A stretch of DNA of 28,820 nucleotides from NCBI GenBank assembly GCA_039933215.1, contig JBDTOO010000047.1, forward strand, positions 1 to 28,820, given 5' to 3'. This document shows, piece by piece, positions 21,874 to 28,787 of the stretch (position 1 is the first letter of the stretch; every line of letters starts with the position of its first letter). The notes under the pieces are model-generated. The model did no database searches and was not told the DNA's origin. It saw only the letters and a program-made list of their open reading frames with translations. The DNA is from JALYUA01 sp039933215. Lineage in GTDB: Bacteria > Acidobacteriota > Thermoanaerobaculia > UBA5066 > Gp7-AA6. The position numbers and the translations under genes were made by a program.

Positions 21874-23217
21874 GTGAATTCCGAGCCCGTCTCGATCGTC
21901 GGCGCCGGCCTCGCCGGCACCGAATGCGCCTGGCAGCTCGCCCGCCGCGGCCACCGGGTCCGCCTCTTCGAGATGCGGCCCCGGGTCTCGACGGCGGCTC
22001 ACCGAACGGACCTGCTGGCCGAGCTGGTGTGCTCGAACTCTTTCCGGTCGGACAACCCCTTGAACGCGGTCGGACTCCTGAAGCGCGAGATGGCGGAGCT
22101 CGACTCGCTCGTGATTGCCTCCGCCCGCCGGGCCGCGCTGCCCGCCGGGGACGCGCTCGCGATGGACCGCGACGTCTTCGCGCGCGGCGTCACGGACGCC
22201 ATCGCCTCTTGCCCCGAGATCGAGGTGGTGCGGGAGGAAGTCCGCGAGATCCCGGCGGAGGGCTTCGTGGTGCTCGCGACCGGCCCGCTGACCTCACCCG
22301 CGCTCGACGCGGCGATCGGCCGCCTCCTCGGCACGGAGGATCTCTACTTCTACGACTCGATCGCGCCCGTCGTGACGTCCGACTCGCTCGACTTCAAGAA
22401 GATGTACGCGATGTCCCGCTACGGGAAAGGGGAGGGCGCCGACTACTGGAACTGCCCCCTGACGCGCGAGCAGTACGAGGAGCTGATGACGGAGCTTCTC
22501 GCCGGCGAGACGGTGCCGATCCACGATTTCGAAAAGGGGATCTACTTCGAGGGTTGCCTGCCGATCGAGGTGATGGCGGAGCGCGGGCGCGAGACCCTGC
22601 GGCACGGACCTCTGAAGCCGATGGGTCTTCCCGAGCCCTCGACCGGACGGATCCCGTGGGCGGTCGTCCAGCTGCGCCAGGACGATCTCGCGAAGGAGCA
22701 CTACAACCTCGTCGGTTTCCAGACGAAGCTGAAGGTTCCCGAGCAGCAGAGGATCTTCCGCAGGATCCCCGGGCTGGAGAACGCCGTCTTCGTGCGCTTC
22801 GGCATGCTCCACCGCAACACCTACATCCACGCTCCCGCGCACCTCGACCGCTTCTGGCGGATGCGCCGCGAGCCGAGGATCGCCTTTGCGGGACAGATCA
22901 CCGGCGTCGAAGGCTACGTCGAGAGCGCCGCGACCGGGCTCGCCGTGGGGCTCACGCTGGCGCAGACGCTCGAAGGGCGCGAGCCGGCCCCGATTCCGCC
23001 GACGACCGCGATCGGGTCGCTCGCCCGGCACTGTTCGGACCGGCCGCCGGCGGAGAAGTTCGAGCCGATGAACGTGACCTTCGGAATGATCGAGGACACG
23101 TCGCATTCGCCCGTCCGCGACAAGGCCGAACGGCGGCGCCGGATCGTCGACCGCGCTCTCGCCGCGATCCGCGATTGGCGCGAGGCGATCTCCGCCGAAA
23201 CCGCGGCGGTGCGATGA
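21874..23217 (+). CDS. trmFO: Methylenetetrahydrofolate-tRNA-(uracil-5-)-methyltransferase TrmFO
   Basis: FAD/NADPH-dependent enzyme that makes 5-methyluridine at position 54 of the tRNA T-loop, using methylenetetrahydrofolate. The 447 residues start with the FAD-binding dinucleotide motif VSIVGAGLAGTECAWQLA. The family signature TAAHRTDLLAELVCSNSFRSD follows, with Cys53, one of the two catalytic cysteines; the second corresponds to Cys228 in YFEGCLPIEVMAERG. The conserved segments YDSIAPVV, GADYWNCPLTREQY, NLVGFQTKL, RFGMLHRNTY and FAGQITGVEGYVES are intact. GTG 21874 is the only sensible start. The downstream lyase gene begins 7 bp after the stop. Confidence 0.98.
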   Translation: MNSEPVSIVGAGLAGTECAWQLARRGHRVRLFEMRPRVSTAAHRTDLLAELVCSNSFRSDNPLNAVGLLKREMAELDSLVIASARRAALPAGDALAMDRDVFARGVTDAIASCPEIEVVREEVREIPAEGFVVLATGPLTSPALDAAIGRLLGTEDLYFYDSIAPVVTSDSLDFKKMYAMSRYGKGEGADYWNCPLTREQYEELMTELLAGETVPIHDFEKGIYFEGCLPIEVMAERGRETLRHGPLKPMGLPEPSTGRIPWAVVQLRQDDLAKEHYNLVGFQTKLKVPEQQRIFRRIPGLENAVFVRFGMLHRNTYIHAPAHLDRFWRMRREPRIAFAGQITGVEGYVESAATGLAVGLTLAQTLEGREPAPIPPTTAIGSLARHCSDRPPAEKFEPMNVTFGMIEDTSHSPVRDKAERRRRIVDRALAAIRDWREAISAETAAVR

Positions 23218-23224
23218 GACGGCC

Positions 23225-24208
23225 GTGTTGACCTGGGACCTCATCGAGGAGGCGAAGCGCCGCCTGGCGGGCGTCGCGATCCGGACGCCCGTGCTGCGCT
23301 CCCGGCAGTTCGACGAGGCCGCGGGCGCGAGCGTCTTCTTCAAGGCGGAGAACCTGCAGCGCGGCGGCGCCTTCAAGTTCCGCGGCGCCTACAACAAGCT
23401 GAAAGCCGAGACGGAGAAGGCGCCCGTCCGCGAGGTGGTCGCCTACTCGTCGGGAAACCACGCCGGCGCGGTCGCTCTCGTCTCCCGCCTTCTCGGCCTG
23501 AAGGCCACGATCGTCATGCCGTCGGACGCCCCGGCGGCGAAGCTCGCCGCGACCCGGGGATACGGCGCGGAGGTGGTGCTCTACGACCGCTACGGCGAGA
23601 GCCGCGACGAGATCGGGGAGAAGCTCGTCCGCGAGCGCGGCGCGCTCCTCGTCCCGCCCTTCGACGACTACCTGATCATGGCGGGCCAGGCGACGGCCGC
23701 CGCCGAGCTTCTGGAGGAGGTCCCGGAACTGGATGTCCTGGTCGTGCCCGTCTCGGGTGGCGGCCTCCTCGCGGGCTCGGCGCTGGCGGCCAAGCACCTC
23801 CGGCCGGAGATCGCCGTCTACGGCACCGAGCCCGAGACCGGCGCGGACACGGCGGAATCCCTCGCCCGCGGCGAACGCGTCTCGATCGGGATCCCGCGGA
23901 CGATCGCCGACGGGCTGCAGGTCTCGAGCCCCGGAAAGCTCACCTTTCCGATCGTCCAGAGAACCGTCGACCGGGTCCTGCTCGTATCCGACGATGAGAT
24001 GGTCGAGACGCTCTGCTGGATCCTCGAGCGGATGAAGGTGCTGGTCGAGCCGTCCGGCGTGGCGGGAGCGGCGGCGGTGCGCCACCGCAAGGCGGACTTC
24101 TCGGGCCGCAAGGTCGGGGTGATCCTGTCCGGCGGCAACGTCGACCGCGACCGGCTCGCCACCTTCCTCGCTCAGTCTCCGGCCGGTCCCCCGGCGGCCC
24201 GCTCATGA
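23225..24208 (+). CDS. Threonine ammonia-lyase / serine-threonine dehydratase, short catabolic type
   Basis: A fold-type II PLP enzyme of 327 residues starting at GTG 23225. PLP Lys51 is in GGAFKFRGA, the substrate loop SSGNHAGAVA is present, and the phosphate-binding SGGGLLAG and closing ILSGGNVD motifs are intact. It lacks the C-terminal ACT-type regulatory domain of biosynthetic IlvA, so it is a catabolic (TdcB-like) lyase. Serine racemases have the same core and length; SGNHAGAVA does not separate the two. The reaction would be threonine to 2-oxobutyrate plus ammonia, or serine to pyruvate. It lies between trmFO and the metal-handling genes and overlaps the next gene by ATGA. Confidence 0.88.
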   Translation: MLTWDLIEEAKRRLAGVAIRTPVLRSRQFDEAAGASVFFKAENLQRGGAFKFRGAYNKLKAETEKAPVREVVAYSSGNHAGAVALVSRLLGLKATIVMPSDAPAAKLAATRGYGAEVVLYDRYGESRDEIGEKLVRERGALLVPPFDDYLIMAGQATAAAELLEEVPELDVLVVPVSGGGLLAGSALAAKHLRPEIAVYGTEPETGADTAESLARGERVSIGIPRTIADGLQVSSPGKLTFPIVQRTVDRVLLVSDDEMVETLCWILERMKVLVEPSGVAGAAAVRHRKADFSGRKVGVILSGGNVDRDRLATFLAQSPAGPPAARS

Positions 24209-24999
24209 AATACCGCGTCTTCGCGGCCGGGCTCGCGGCCCTCTTGTCCGCCTCGCTTCTGCCCGCGCACGATTTCTGGATCGAGCCCTCGACCTTCCGG
24301 CCCGCCGCCGGAGAGGAGTTTACGGTCTCGCTGCGCGTCGGGGAGCACTATCAGGGAGAGCCGGTTCCGCGCGACGACCGCCGGATTCTCAAATTCTTCC
24401 TCGTTTCGGCGCTCGGCGAATCGCCGATCCCGGGGCTTCCCGGGTCCGATCCCGCGGGGTTCGCCCGAGCCGACGCGCCCGGCCTCATCGTCGTGGGATA
24501 TCGCAGCGGGCGCTCGCCGGTGAGCCTGGAGGCGGACGAATTCGAGAAGTACCTGGCCGACGAGGGGCTCGACGCCGTGCTCGCCGCGCGGGCGCGCCGC
24601 GGGGAGAAGGGCAAGCCGGGCCGGGAGGTCTTCTCGCGAAGCGTCAAGTCGATCGTCATCGCGCCGGGCGGGAAGGGACCCGAATTCGATCGGCGGCTCG
24701 GTCTCACGCTGGAGCTCGTCCTCGAGACGAGCCCGGCCGCGTGGCGAGCCGACCGCCCGATGCGGTTCCGCCTGCTCTACGAAGGCAAGCCTCTCGGCGC
24801 GGCGCTCGTCAAGGCGATCTCCCGGTCCCAACCCGACAAGACTCTGACGGCGCGCACCGCACGGAACGGAACGGCCTCCATGGCGCTGCCCGGCAAAGGC
24901 GTGTGGCTGGTCGAGGCCGTTCACATGATTCCCGCGCCCAAAGACGCCGACGCCGACTGGGAGAGCATCTGGAGCTCCGTGACCTTCGAAATTCCCTGA
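24205..24999 (+). CDS. DUF4198 periplasmic protein (NikK/CbtA-like metal binding)
   Basis: The 264-residue product starts at ATG 24205, overlapping the lyase stop. A signal peptide ends LLPA, so the mature protein would begin His22-Asp-Phe-Trp (HDFWIEP). This exact opening is the hallmark of DUF4198 proteins, whose N-terminal His is placed to bind metal; family members act in nickel or cobalt uptake. The remainder is a two-domain beta-rich chain: FTVSLRVGEHYQGEPVPRD, later RFLLYEGKPL-type strands and WLVEAVHMIPA, the usual DUF4198 ending. The following Sco and cytochrome genes suggest copper or another redox metal here, but the metal is inferred. Confidence 0.88.
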   Translation: MKYRVFAAGLAALLSASLLPAHDFWIEPSTFRPAAGEEFTVSLRVGEHYQGEPVPRDDRRILKFFLVSALGESPIPGLPGSDPAGFARADAPGLIVVGYRSGRSPVSLEADEFEKYLADEGLDAVLAARARRGEKGKPGREVFSRSVKSIVIAPGGKGPEFDRRLGLTLELVLETSPAAWRADRPMRFRLLYEGKPLGAALVKAISRSQPDKTLTARTARNGTASMALPGKGVWLVEAVHMIPAPKDADADWESIWSSVTFEIP

Positions 25000-25050
25000 C
25001 CCGGAAATTCGAGGCGCCTTTCGCGGTTGAATAGGGGCGTGATCTTCCCG

Positions 25051-25968
25051 ATGGGACTTCGTCTTTCGCGCGCGCGCGCGATCCTGGCCGCCGCCGCGAT
25101 CGCCGCGGCCGCCCTTCCGGCGTGCCGGCGCGCACCGTCGCCGGAAGAGCAGGCTTCCGCGTCCGCGAAGCGCTATCCCTTTCATGGCGTCGTCCAGGAC
25201 GTGAAGAACGGCGGCACGGACGTCACGGTGGCGCACGACGCGGTACCCGGCTTCATGGGCGCGATGACCATGGTCTTTCCCGTGCACGCTCCGCCCGACC
25301 TTCTGCGCGCGCTCTCCGCCGGGGACACGATCGACGCGACCCTGGTCGTCGAGGAGAGCCGGTACTGGTTGGAAGGCATCCGCCGCAAGGCGGGTCCCGC
25401 GCCGGCCGCATCGCCGGCTTCCCCGCCCGCGGCGACCGCCCTTCCCGGCGCCGTGACGCCGGTTCCGAACCGGGCCGTCTCGATCGGCGAGAGAATCCCC
25501 GACTTCGCGCTCGTCGACCAGACGGGTCAGACCGTGCGGCTCTCGCAGATGCGCGGCGAGCCGGTCGCCGTCACGTTCCTCTACACGCGCTGCCCGATCG
25601 CGACGGCGTGCCCGATGACGACGGCGAAGTTCTCGCGCCTGGACGCGATGCTGCGGCAGAAAGGCTTCGGCCACCTTCTCGTCGTCACCGTCGATCCGGA
25701 GCACGACACACCGGCCGTCCTGGCGGATTACGCCCGGAAGGCGGGCGCCGACCCGAAGCGATGGAAATTCCTCACCGGCAAACCAACCGACGTGGCGGAA
25801 GTCGCCTCGTCCTTCGGCGTCCTCTACTATCCCGATCACGGCCAGGTCGTGCACGGCCAGGCCGTCGCCGTGGTCGATCCCGAAGGCCGCCTGGCGACGA
25901 TCTACTACGGCGAGTCGTGGGAGGCGGAGCACATCCTGCGGGACATCGAGAAAGCGAGGAAGGGATGA
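25051..25968 (+). CDS. CusF-like copper-binding domain fused to Sco1/SenC-type thioredoxin-fold protein
   Basis: A 305-residue lipoprotein (lipobox LPAC, Cys25) when started at ATG 25051; in-frame GTG 25039 and TTG 25027 are alternatives, and no ribosome site decides. Residues ~42-112 resemble CusF/copper-binding domains: YPFHGVVQDV, then VPGFMGAMTMVFPV with the Met-rich metal loop, then LSAGDTIDATLVV. A Pro/Ala linker (~115-140) leads to a Sco domain with Cys181 and Cys187 in TRCPIATACPM, and the copper-binding His268 in VVHGQAVAVVDPEGRL. The cysteine pair is CX5C, wider than the classical CX3C of Sco1. Sco proteins insert copper into the CuA centre of cytochrome c oxidase. The adjoining cytochrome c gene (ATGA overlap) fits a role in respiratory copper delivery. 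Confidence 0.87.
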   Translation: MGLRLSRARAILAAAAIAAAALPACRRAPSPEEQASASAKRYPFHGVVQDVKNGGTDVTVAHDAVPGFMGAMTMVFPVHAPPDLLRALSAGDTIDATLVVEESRYWLEGIRRKAGPAPAASPASPPAATALPGAVTPVPNRAVSIGERIPDFALVDQTGQTVRLSQMRGEPVAVTFLYTRCPIATACPMTTAKFSRLDAMLRQKGFGHLLVVTVDPEHDTPAVLADYARKAGADPKRWKFLTGKPTDVAEVASSFGVLYYPDHGQVVHGQAVAVVDPEGRLATIYYGESWEAEHILRDIEKARKG

Positions 25969-26300
25969 AGCGGACGCGCGTCGCAGCCGGTCTCACGTTC
26001 GGGCTCATCGCCGGCGCGGGGCTCGTCGCCTTCGCGAAGGATGCGCACCCGTCGGCGGTCTACGTCGAGTACTGCGCGAAGTGCCACGGCGAGGATGGCA
26101 CCGGCAACACCCCGAAGGGCAAGCAGCTCATGGCGCGCGATTTCACGGACCCCGAATTCCAGGCGTCCAAGACGGACGCGGAGCTGATCCAGATCGTCTC
26201 GAAGGGAGGCGAGGACATGCCGGCGTTCGGCAAGAAGCTCTCGAAGGAGCAGATCGAGAGCCTCGTCAAGAACGACGTGCGCGGGTACGCGAAGAAGTAG
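25965..26300 (+). CDS. Small class I cytochrome c
   Basis: ATG 25965 overlaps the Sco-gene stop; 111 residues with a signal peptide (RTRVAAGLTFGLIAGAGLVAFA). The single haem site is YCAKCHGEDGTG (Cys37, Cys40, His41), and Met85 in GGEDMPAFGKKLS is the likely sixth ligand. This is a periplasmic electron carrier of the cytochrome c551/c553 type. It is the third gene of a cassette with the DUF4198 and Sco proteins. A repeat array begins directly after the TAG stop. Confidence 0.93.
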   Translation: MKRTRVAAGLTFGLIAGAGLVAFAKDAHPSAVYVEYCAKCHGEDGTGNTPKGKQLMARDFTDPEFQASKTDAELIQIVSKGGEDMPAFGKKLSKEQIESLVKNDVRGYAKK

Positions 26301-26527
26301 GAGAGAGGAGAGAGGGGAAGGAAGAGGAGAGAGGAGAGAGGGAAGAGGTCAGAGGGAAGGAAGAGGAGAGAGGAAAGAGGGAAGAGGTCAGAGGGAGCTC
26401 AGGCCCTGTCCCTCTCACCTCTCACCTCTCACCTTCCTCCATCCCTCTCACCTCCCACCTCCCACCTCTCACCTTCCTCCGTCCCTCTCACCTCTCACCT
26501 CTCTCCTCTCACCTCTCTCCTTCCTCC
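26301..26527. repeat. Heptamer array C, purine arm then pyrimidine arm
   Basis: Immediately after the cytochrome stop, a forward arm (26301-26399) of GGAGAGA/GGGAAGA units is followed by a reverse arm (26406-26527) of CCTCTCA units. The reverse arm has a higher-order layout: three CCTCTCA, then CCTTCCTCC[AG]TCC, then a second and third block ending in CCTTCCTCC. The forward arm likewise repeats the block GGGAAGAGGTCAGAGGG twice. Each strand is almost purely purine or pyrimidine per arm, so the arms can pair with each other or form triplex (H-DNA). No gene lies within; xerC starts 20 bp later. Confidence 0.92.
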
Positions 26528-26533
26528 GCGGGT

Positions 26534-26539
26534 TACACT
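26534..26539 (+). promoter_or_regulatory. Possible -10 box (TACACT) of xerC
   Basis: TACACT ends 8 nt before GTG 26548, right after the end of the heptamer array. TTCGGCAC between them lacks a Shine-Dalgarno sequence, matching the close-box pattern of other genes here. Confidence 0.4.
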
Positions 26540-26547
26540 TTCGGCAC

Positions 26548-27474
26548 GTGCTCACGCTGTCGAAGGCGATCGAAGGATTCCTCTCGCACCTGACCGACGA
26601 GCGCCGCTTCTCCCCTCGTACCGTGCTCGCGTACCGCTCCGACCTCGACCGTTTCGCCGCGTTCTGGGAGGCCGAGTTCGGGGAGTCCCCGGCCGCGAAG
26701 ACGCCGCTCTCGAAGATCGACACGCTCTCGATCCGATCGCACCTCGCGTCGCTGCATCGCGCCGAGCTCGCCAACCGTTCGCTCGCGCGGCACCTGTCGA
26801 CGCTCCGCTCCTTTTTCCGTTGGGCCTGCCGGGAAGGCCATCTCGCGCAGAGCCCGGCGAAGGGCCTTCCGGCGCCGCGCGTTCCCAAGACGCTCCCGCG
26901 CGCGCTCACGCTTCCGGACACCGAACGGCTCCTCGACACGGCGGACGAGGGGAACCTTCCCGAGCGCGAGCGGGCGCTGTTCGAGCTCCTCTACGCGACG
27001 GGGCTCCGGGTCTCCGAGGCGGCGGATCTCGACGTGGACGACGTGGACCTGTCGGCGCGGATGCTCCGCGCGCAGGGAAAGGGGCGCCGGGAGCGGATCG
27101 TGCCGTTTGGCGAGTCGGCCGAGGACGCGCTGCGCGCGTGGCTTCCCGTCCGCGGCGCCCTCCGGGAGAGCGGGCGTCCGGACGGCGGAGCGGGATCGGA
27201 GCCCCTGTTCGTCAACGCGCGCGGCGGACGTCTGACGACGCGATCGATGGCGAGGGTCCTGAAGCGGCGCCTCCGGGCCGCGGGGCTTCCGCCGCTCATC
27301 TCCCCGCACGCTCTCCGGCACACGTTTGCGACGCACCTGCTCCAGTCGGGCGCGGACCTGCGGTCGATCCAGGAGCTCCTCGGCCACGCGTCGCTCTCGA
27401 CGACGCAGAAGTACACGCACCTGGACGCCGCAAGGCTGCGCGACGTGTATCGCCGCGCCCATCCCCGCGCGTGA
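26548..27474 (+). CDS. xerC: Tyrosine recombinase XerC/XerD
   Basis: A 308-residue tyrosine recombinase of the length typical for Xer proteins that resolve chromosome dimers at dif. The N-terminal SAM-like core-binding domain spans ~1-100 (IEGFLSHLTDERRFSPRTVLAYRSDL, read as two helices). The catalytic domain has Arg154 (TGLRVSEAADL), Lys178 (GKGRRER), His254 and Arg257 (HALRHTFATHLL), His280 (LGHASLSTTQKYTH) and nucleophile Tyr289. GTG 26548 is the only start that keeps the N-terminal domain complete. The gene is named xerC because of its position before a likely hslV, as in the Bacillus codV-clpQ locus; sequence alone does not separate XerC from XerD. It is not flanked by phage genes, so it is not an integrase of a mobile element. 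Confidence 0.92.
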   Translation: MLTLSKAIEGFLSHLTDERRFSPRTVLAYRSDLDRFAAFWEAEFGESPAAKTPLSKIDTLSIRSHLASLHRAELANRSLARHLSTLRSFFRWACREGHLAQSPAKGLPAPRVPKTLPRALTLPDTERLLDTADEGNLPERERALFELLYATGLRVSEAADLDVDDVDLSARMLRAQGKGRRERIVPFGESAEDALRAWLPVRGALRESGRPDGGAGSEPLFVNARGGRLTTRSMARVLKRRLRAAGLPPLISPHALRHTFATHLLQSGADLRSIQELLGHASLSTTQKYTHLDAARLRDVYRRAHPRA

Positions 27475-27487
27475 GGACTCCCGGCGC

Positions 27488-28747
27488 ATGAGGGCTCTGG
27501 CGGGGCCGCTCTTTCTCGTTGTGGCCGCCGTCGCGGTCGTGGCGGCGGCGACCTCCGGGGACGAGCCGTCGTGGTCTCCCGCCCGCCCCCGCACGAAGGA
27601 GCCGCCACCGACCCTCCTCGAGATCGACCGGACCATCCGGGACGAGTTCTGGGACGCCAGGCTAAAGGGCGTCGACTGGACGGCGGCGGTGGCCCGGGCC
27701 GCGGCCGAGCTCTCCGAGGCGTCCACCGACGCGGAGCGCGATGCGGTGTACGACCGCCTGCTCGCGCATCTCGACGACTCCCACACGTTCCGCGTTCCCG
27801 CCGGCCGCCTTCCGGTGCGCGGGTGGGCGTCGTCCGGGCTGCGTATCGGACGCGATGGCGGGGGATACGCCGTCAAGGGCGTCCTGCCGGAGAGCGCCGC
27901 CGCGCGGGCGGGGATGAAGACGGGGGATCGCGTCCTATCCGTCGGGGGAAAGCCGTACGGCCGCGAGCGCGTCAACTTTCGAGACCTCTTTCTCGCGCTC
28001 GAGGGACGGCCTCGTTCCACGGTGGAGGTCGTTTGGGCGCCGGCGACCGGAGGGGAGCCGCGAAAGGTCGCGCTCGCGCTCGAGCCGGAGCCGCCGGGAG
28101 ACGGCCTCGTGTGGAAGAGCGTCCGAGTGATCCGCCGCGACGGCCACACCTTCGGTTACGCGCGAATCTGGGGGATGTCGAATGAGACGGCGCTCGTGCT
28201 CGTCGATCTCCTGGCCGATCGTGTCGAGACGGCGCGGATCCGACCGGATCTCGCGAGCCTGCCGGAGATCGAGGGTTTTCTGCTCGACATCCGCGCCAAC
28301 AGCGGCGGCTACGAGCCCGGAATCCTCGCGACGTTCCTGCGCGGTGGCTGGACGTCCGGCGACTACCGCATCGTCGACCGCAAGGGCCGGCGCGTCGTCC
28401 CTCCCGAATACCGGCCTCTGCCGGTCGCCCTGCTGGTCAACTCCGGCACGGCGAGCGCCGGCGAGGCGCTGGCGCTGCGCTTCCGGCAGCACGCGATCGG
28501 CCCGATCGTCGGGGAGGAGACGGCGGGGATGTGCTCGGGAGGGGCCAGCATCGGGGCGTTGCCCGACGGATCGACGCTGTGGTTCTCCGCGCGCGCGATC
28601 GAGGACCTCGCCGGCCGTTCCTACGAGGGACGCGGCGTGACGCCCGATGTCGTCGTCCCCGACCGCCCGCCGTCGGAGCCCGGACGGGAGGACGCGATCA
28701 TCGAAGCTGCGTTGAAAGCCCTCGCCGATCGGTCCGCCACCAAATAG
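27488..28747 (+). CDS. S41-family peptidase with PDZ domain (exported)
   Basis: ATG 27488, 13 bp after xerC, gives 419 residues. An N-terminal hydrophobic stretch (LAGPLFLVVAAVAVVAAA) is a signal peptide or anchor. Helical residues ~40-100 precede a PDZ domain (~105-200; GYAVKGVLPESAAARAGMKTGDRVLSVGG). The S41 catalytic core follows: GFLLDIRANSGGYEP and LLVNSGTASAGEALALRF, with nucleophile Ser323. In C-terminal processing proteases a Lys ~25 residues later (TFGKG) completes a Ser-Lys dyad; here that position reads ETAGM (Met348). The protein thus resembles the tricorn/IRBP-like S41 branch more than CtpA/Prc, or may be inactive. It likely acts in the periplasm; substrate unknown. Confidence 0.88.
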   Translation: MRALAGPLFLVVAAVAVVAAATSGDEPSWSPARPRTKEPPPTLLEIDRTIRDEFWDARLKGVDWTAAVARAAAELSEASTDAERDAVYDRLLAHLDDSHTFRVPAGRLPVRGWASSGLRIGRDGGGYAVKGVLPESAAARAGMKTGDRVLSVGGKPYGRERVNFRDLFLALEGRPRSTVEVVWAPATGGEPRKVALALEPEPPGDGLVWKSVRVIRRDGHTFGYARIWGMSNETALVLVDLLADRVETARIRPDLASLPEIEGFLLDIRANSGGYEPGILATFLRGGWTSGDYRIVDRKGRRVVPPEYRPLPVALLVNSGTASAGEALALRFRQHAIGPIVGEETAGMCSGGASIGALPDGSTLWFSARAIEDLAGRSYEGRGVTPDVVVPDRPPSEPGREDAIIEAALKALADRSATK

Positions 28748-28775
28748 CGCGTATCGCGCTCCGGGCCGACTCCGC

Positions 28776-28781
28776 TATCCT
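28776..28781 (+). promoter_or_regulatory. Possible -10 box (TATCCT) for the last gene
   Basis: TATCCT ends 6 nt before the ATG at 28788, with CGAAGC between and no strong Shine-Dalgarno sequence. It fits the recurrent close -10/start spacing in this window. Confidence 0.3.
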
Positions 28782-28787
28782 CGAAGC

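Noticed and set aside
4386..26527. CRISPR arrays
   Set aside because: The repeats have a 7- or 8-bp period with no 25-40 bp direct repeats, no unique spacers of even length and no cas genes.
26548..27474. Phage or integrative-element integrase
   Set aside because: Length, motifs and the position near topA/trmFO and a probable hslV are those of chromosomal Xer; no att duplication, tRNA or phage gene is adjacent.
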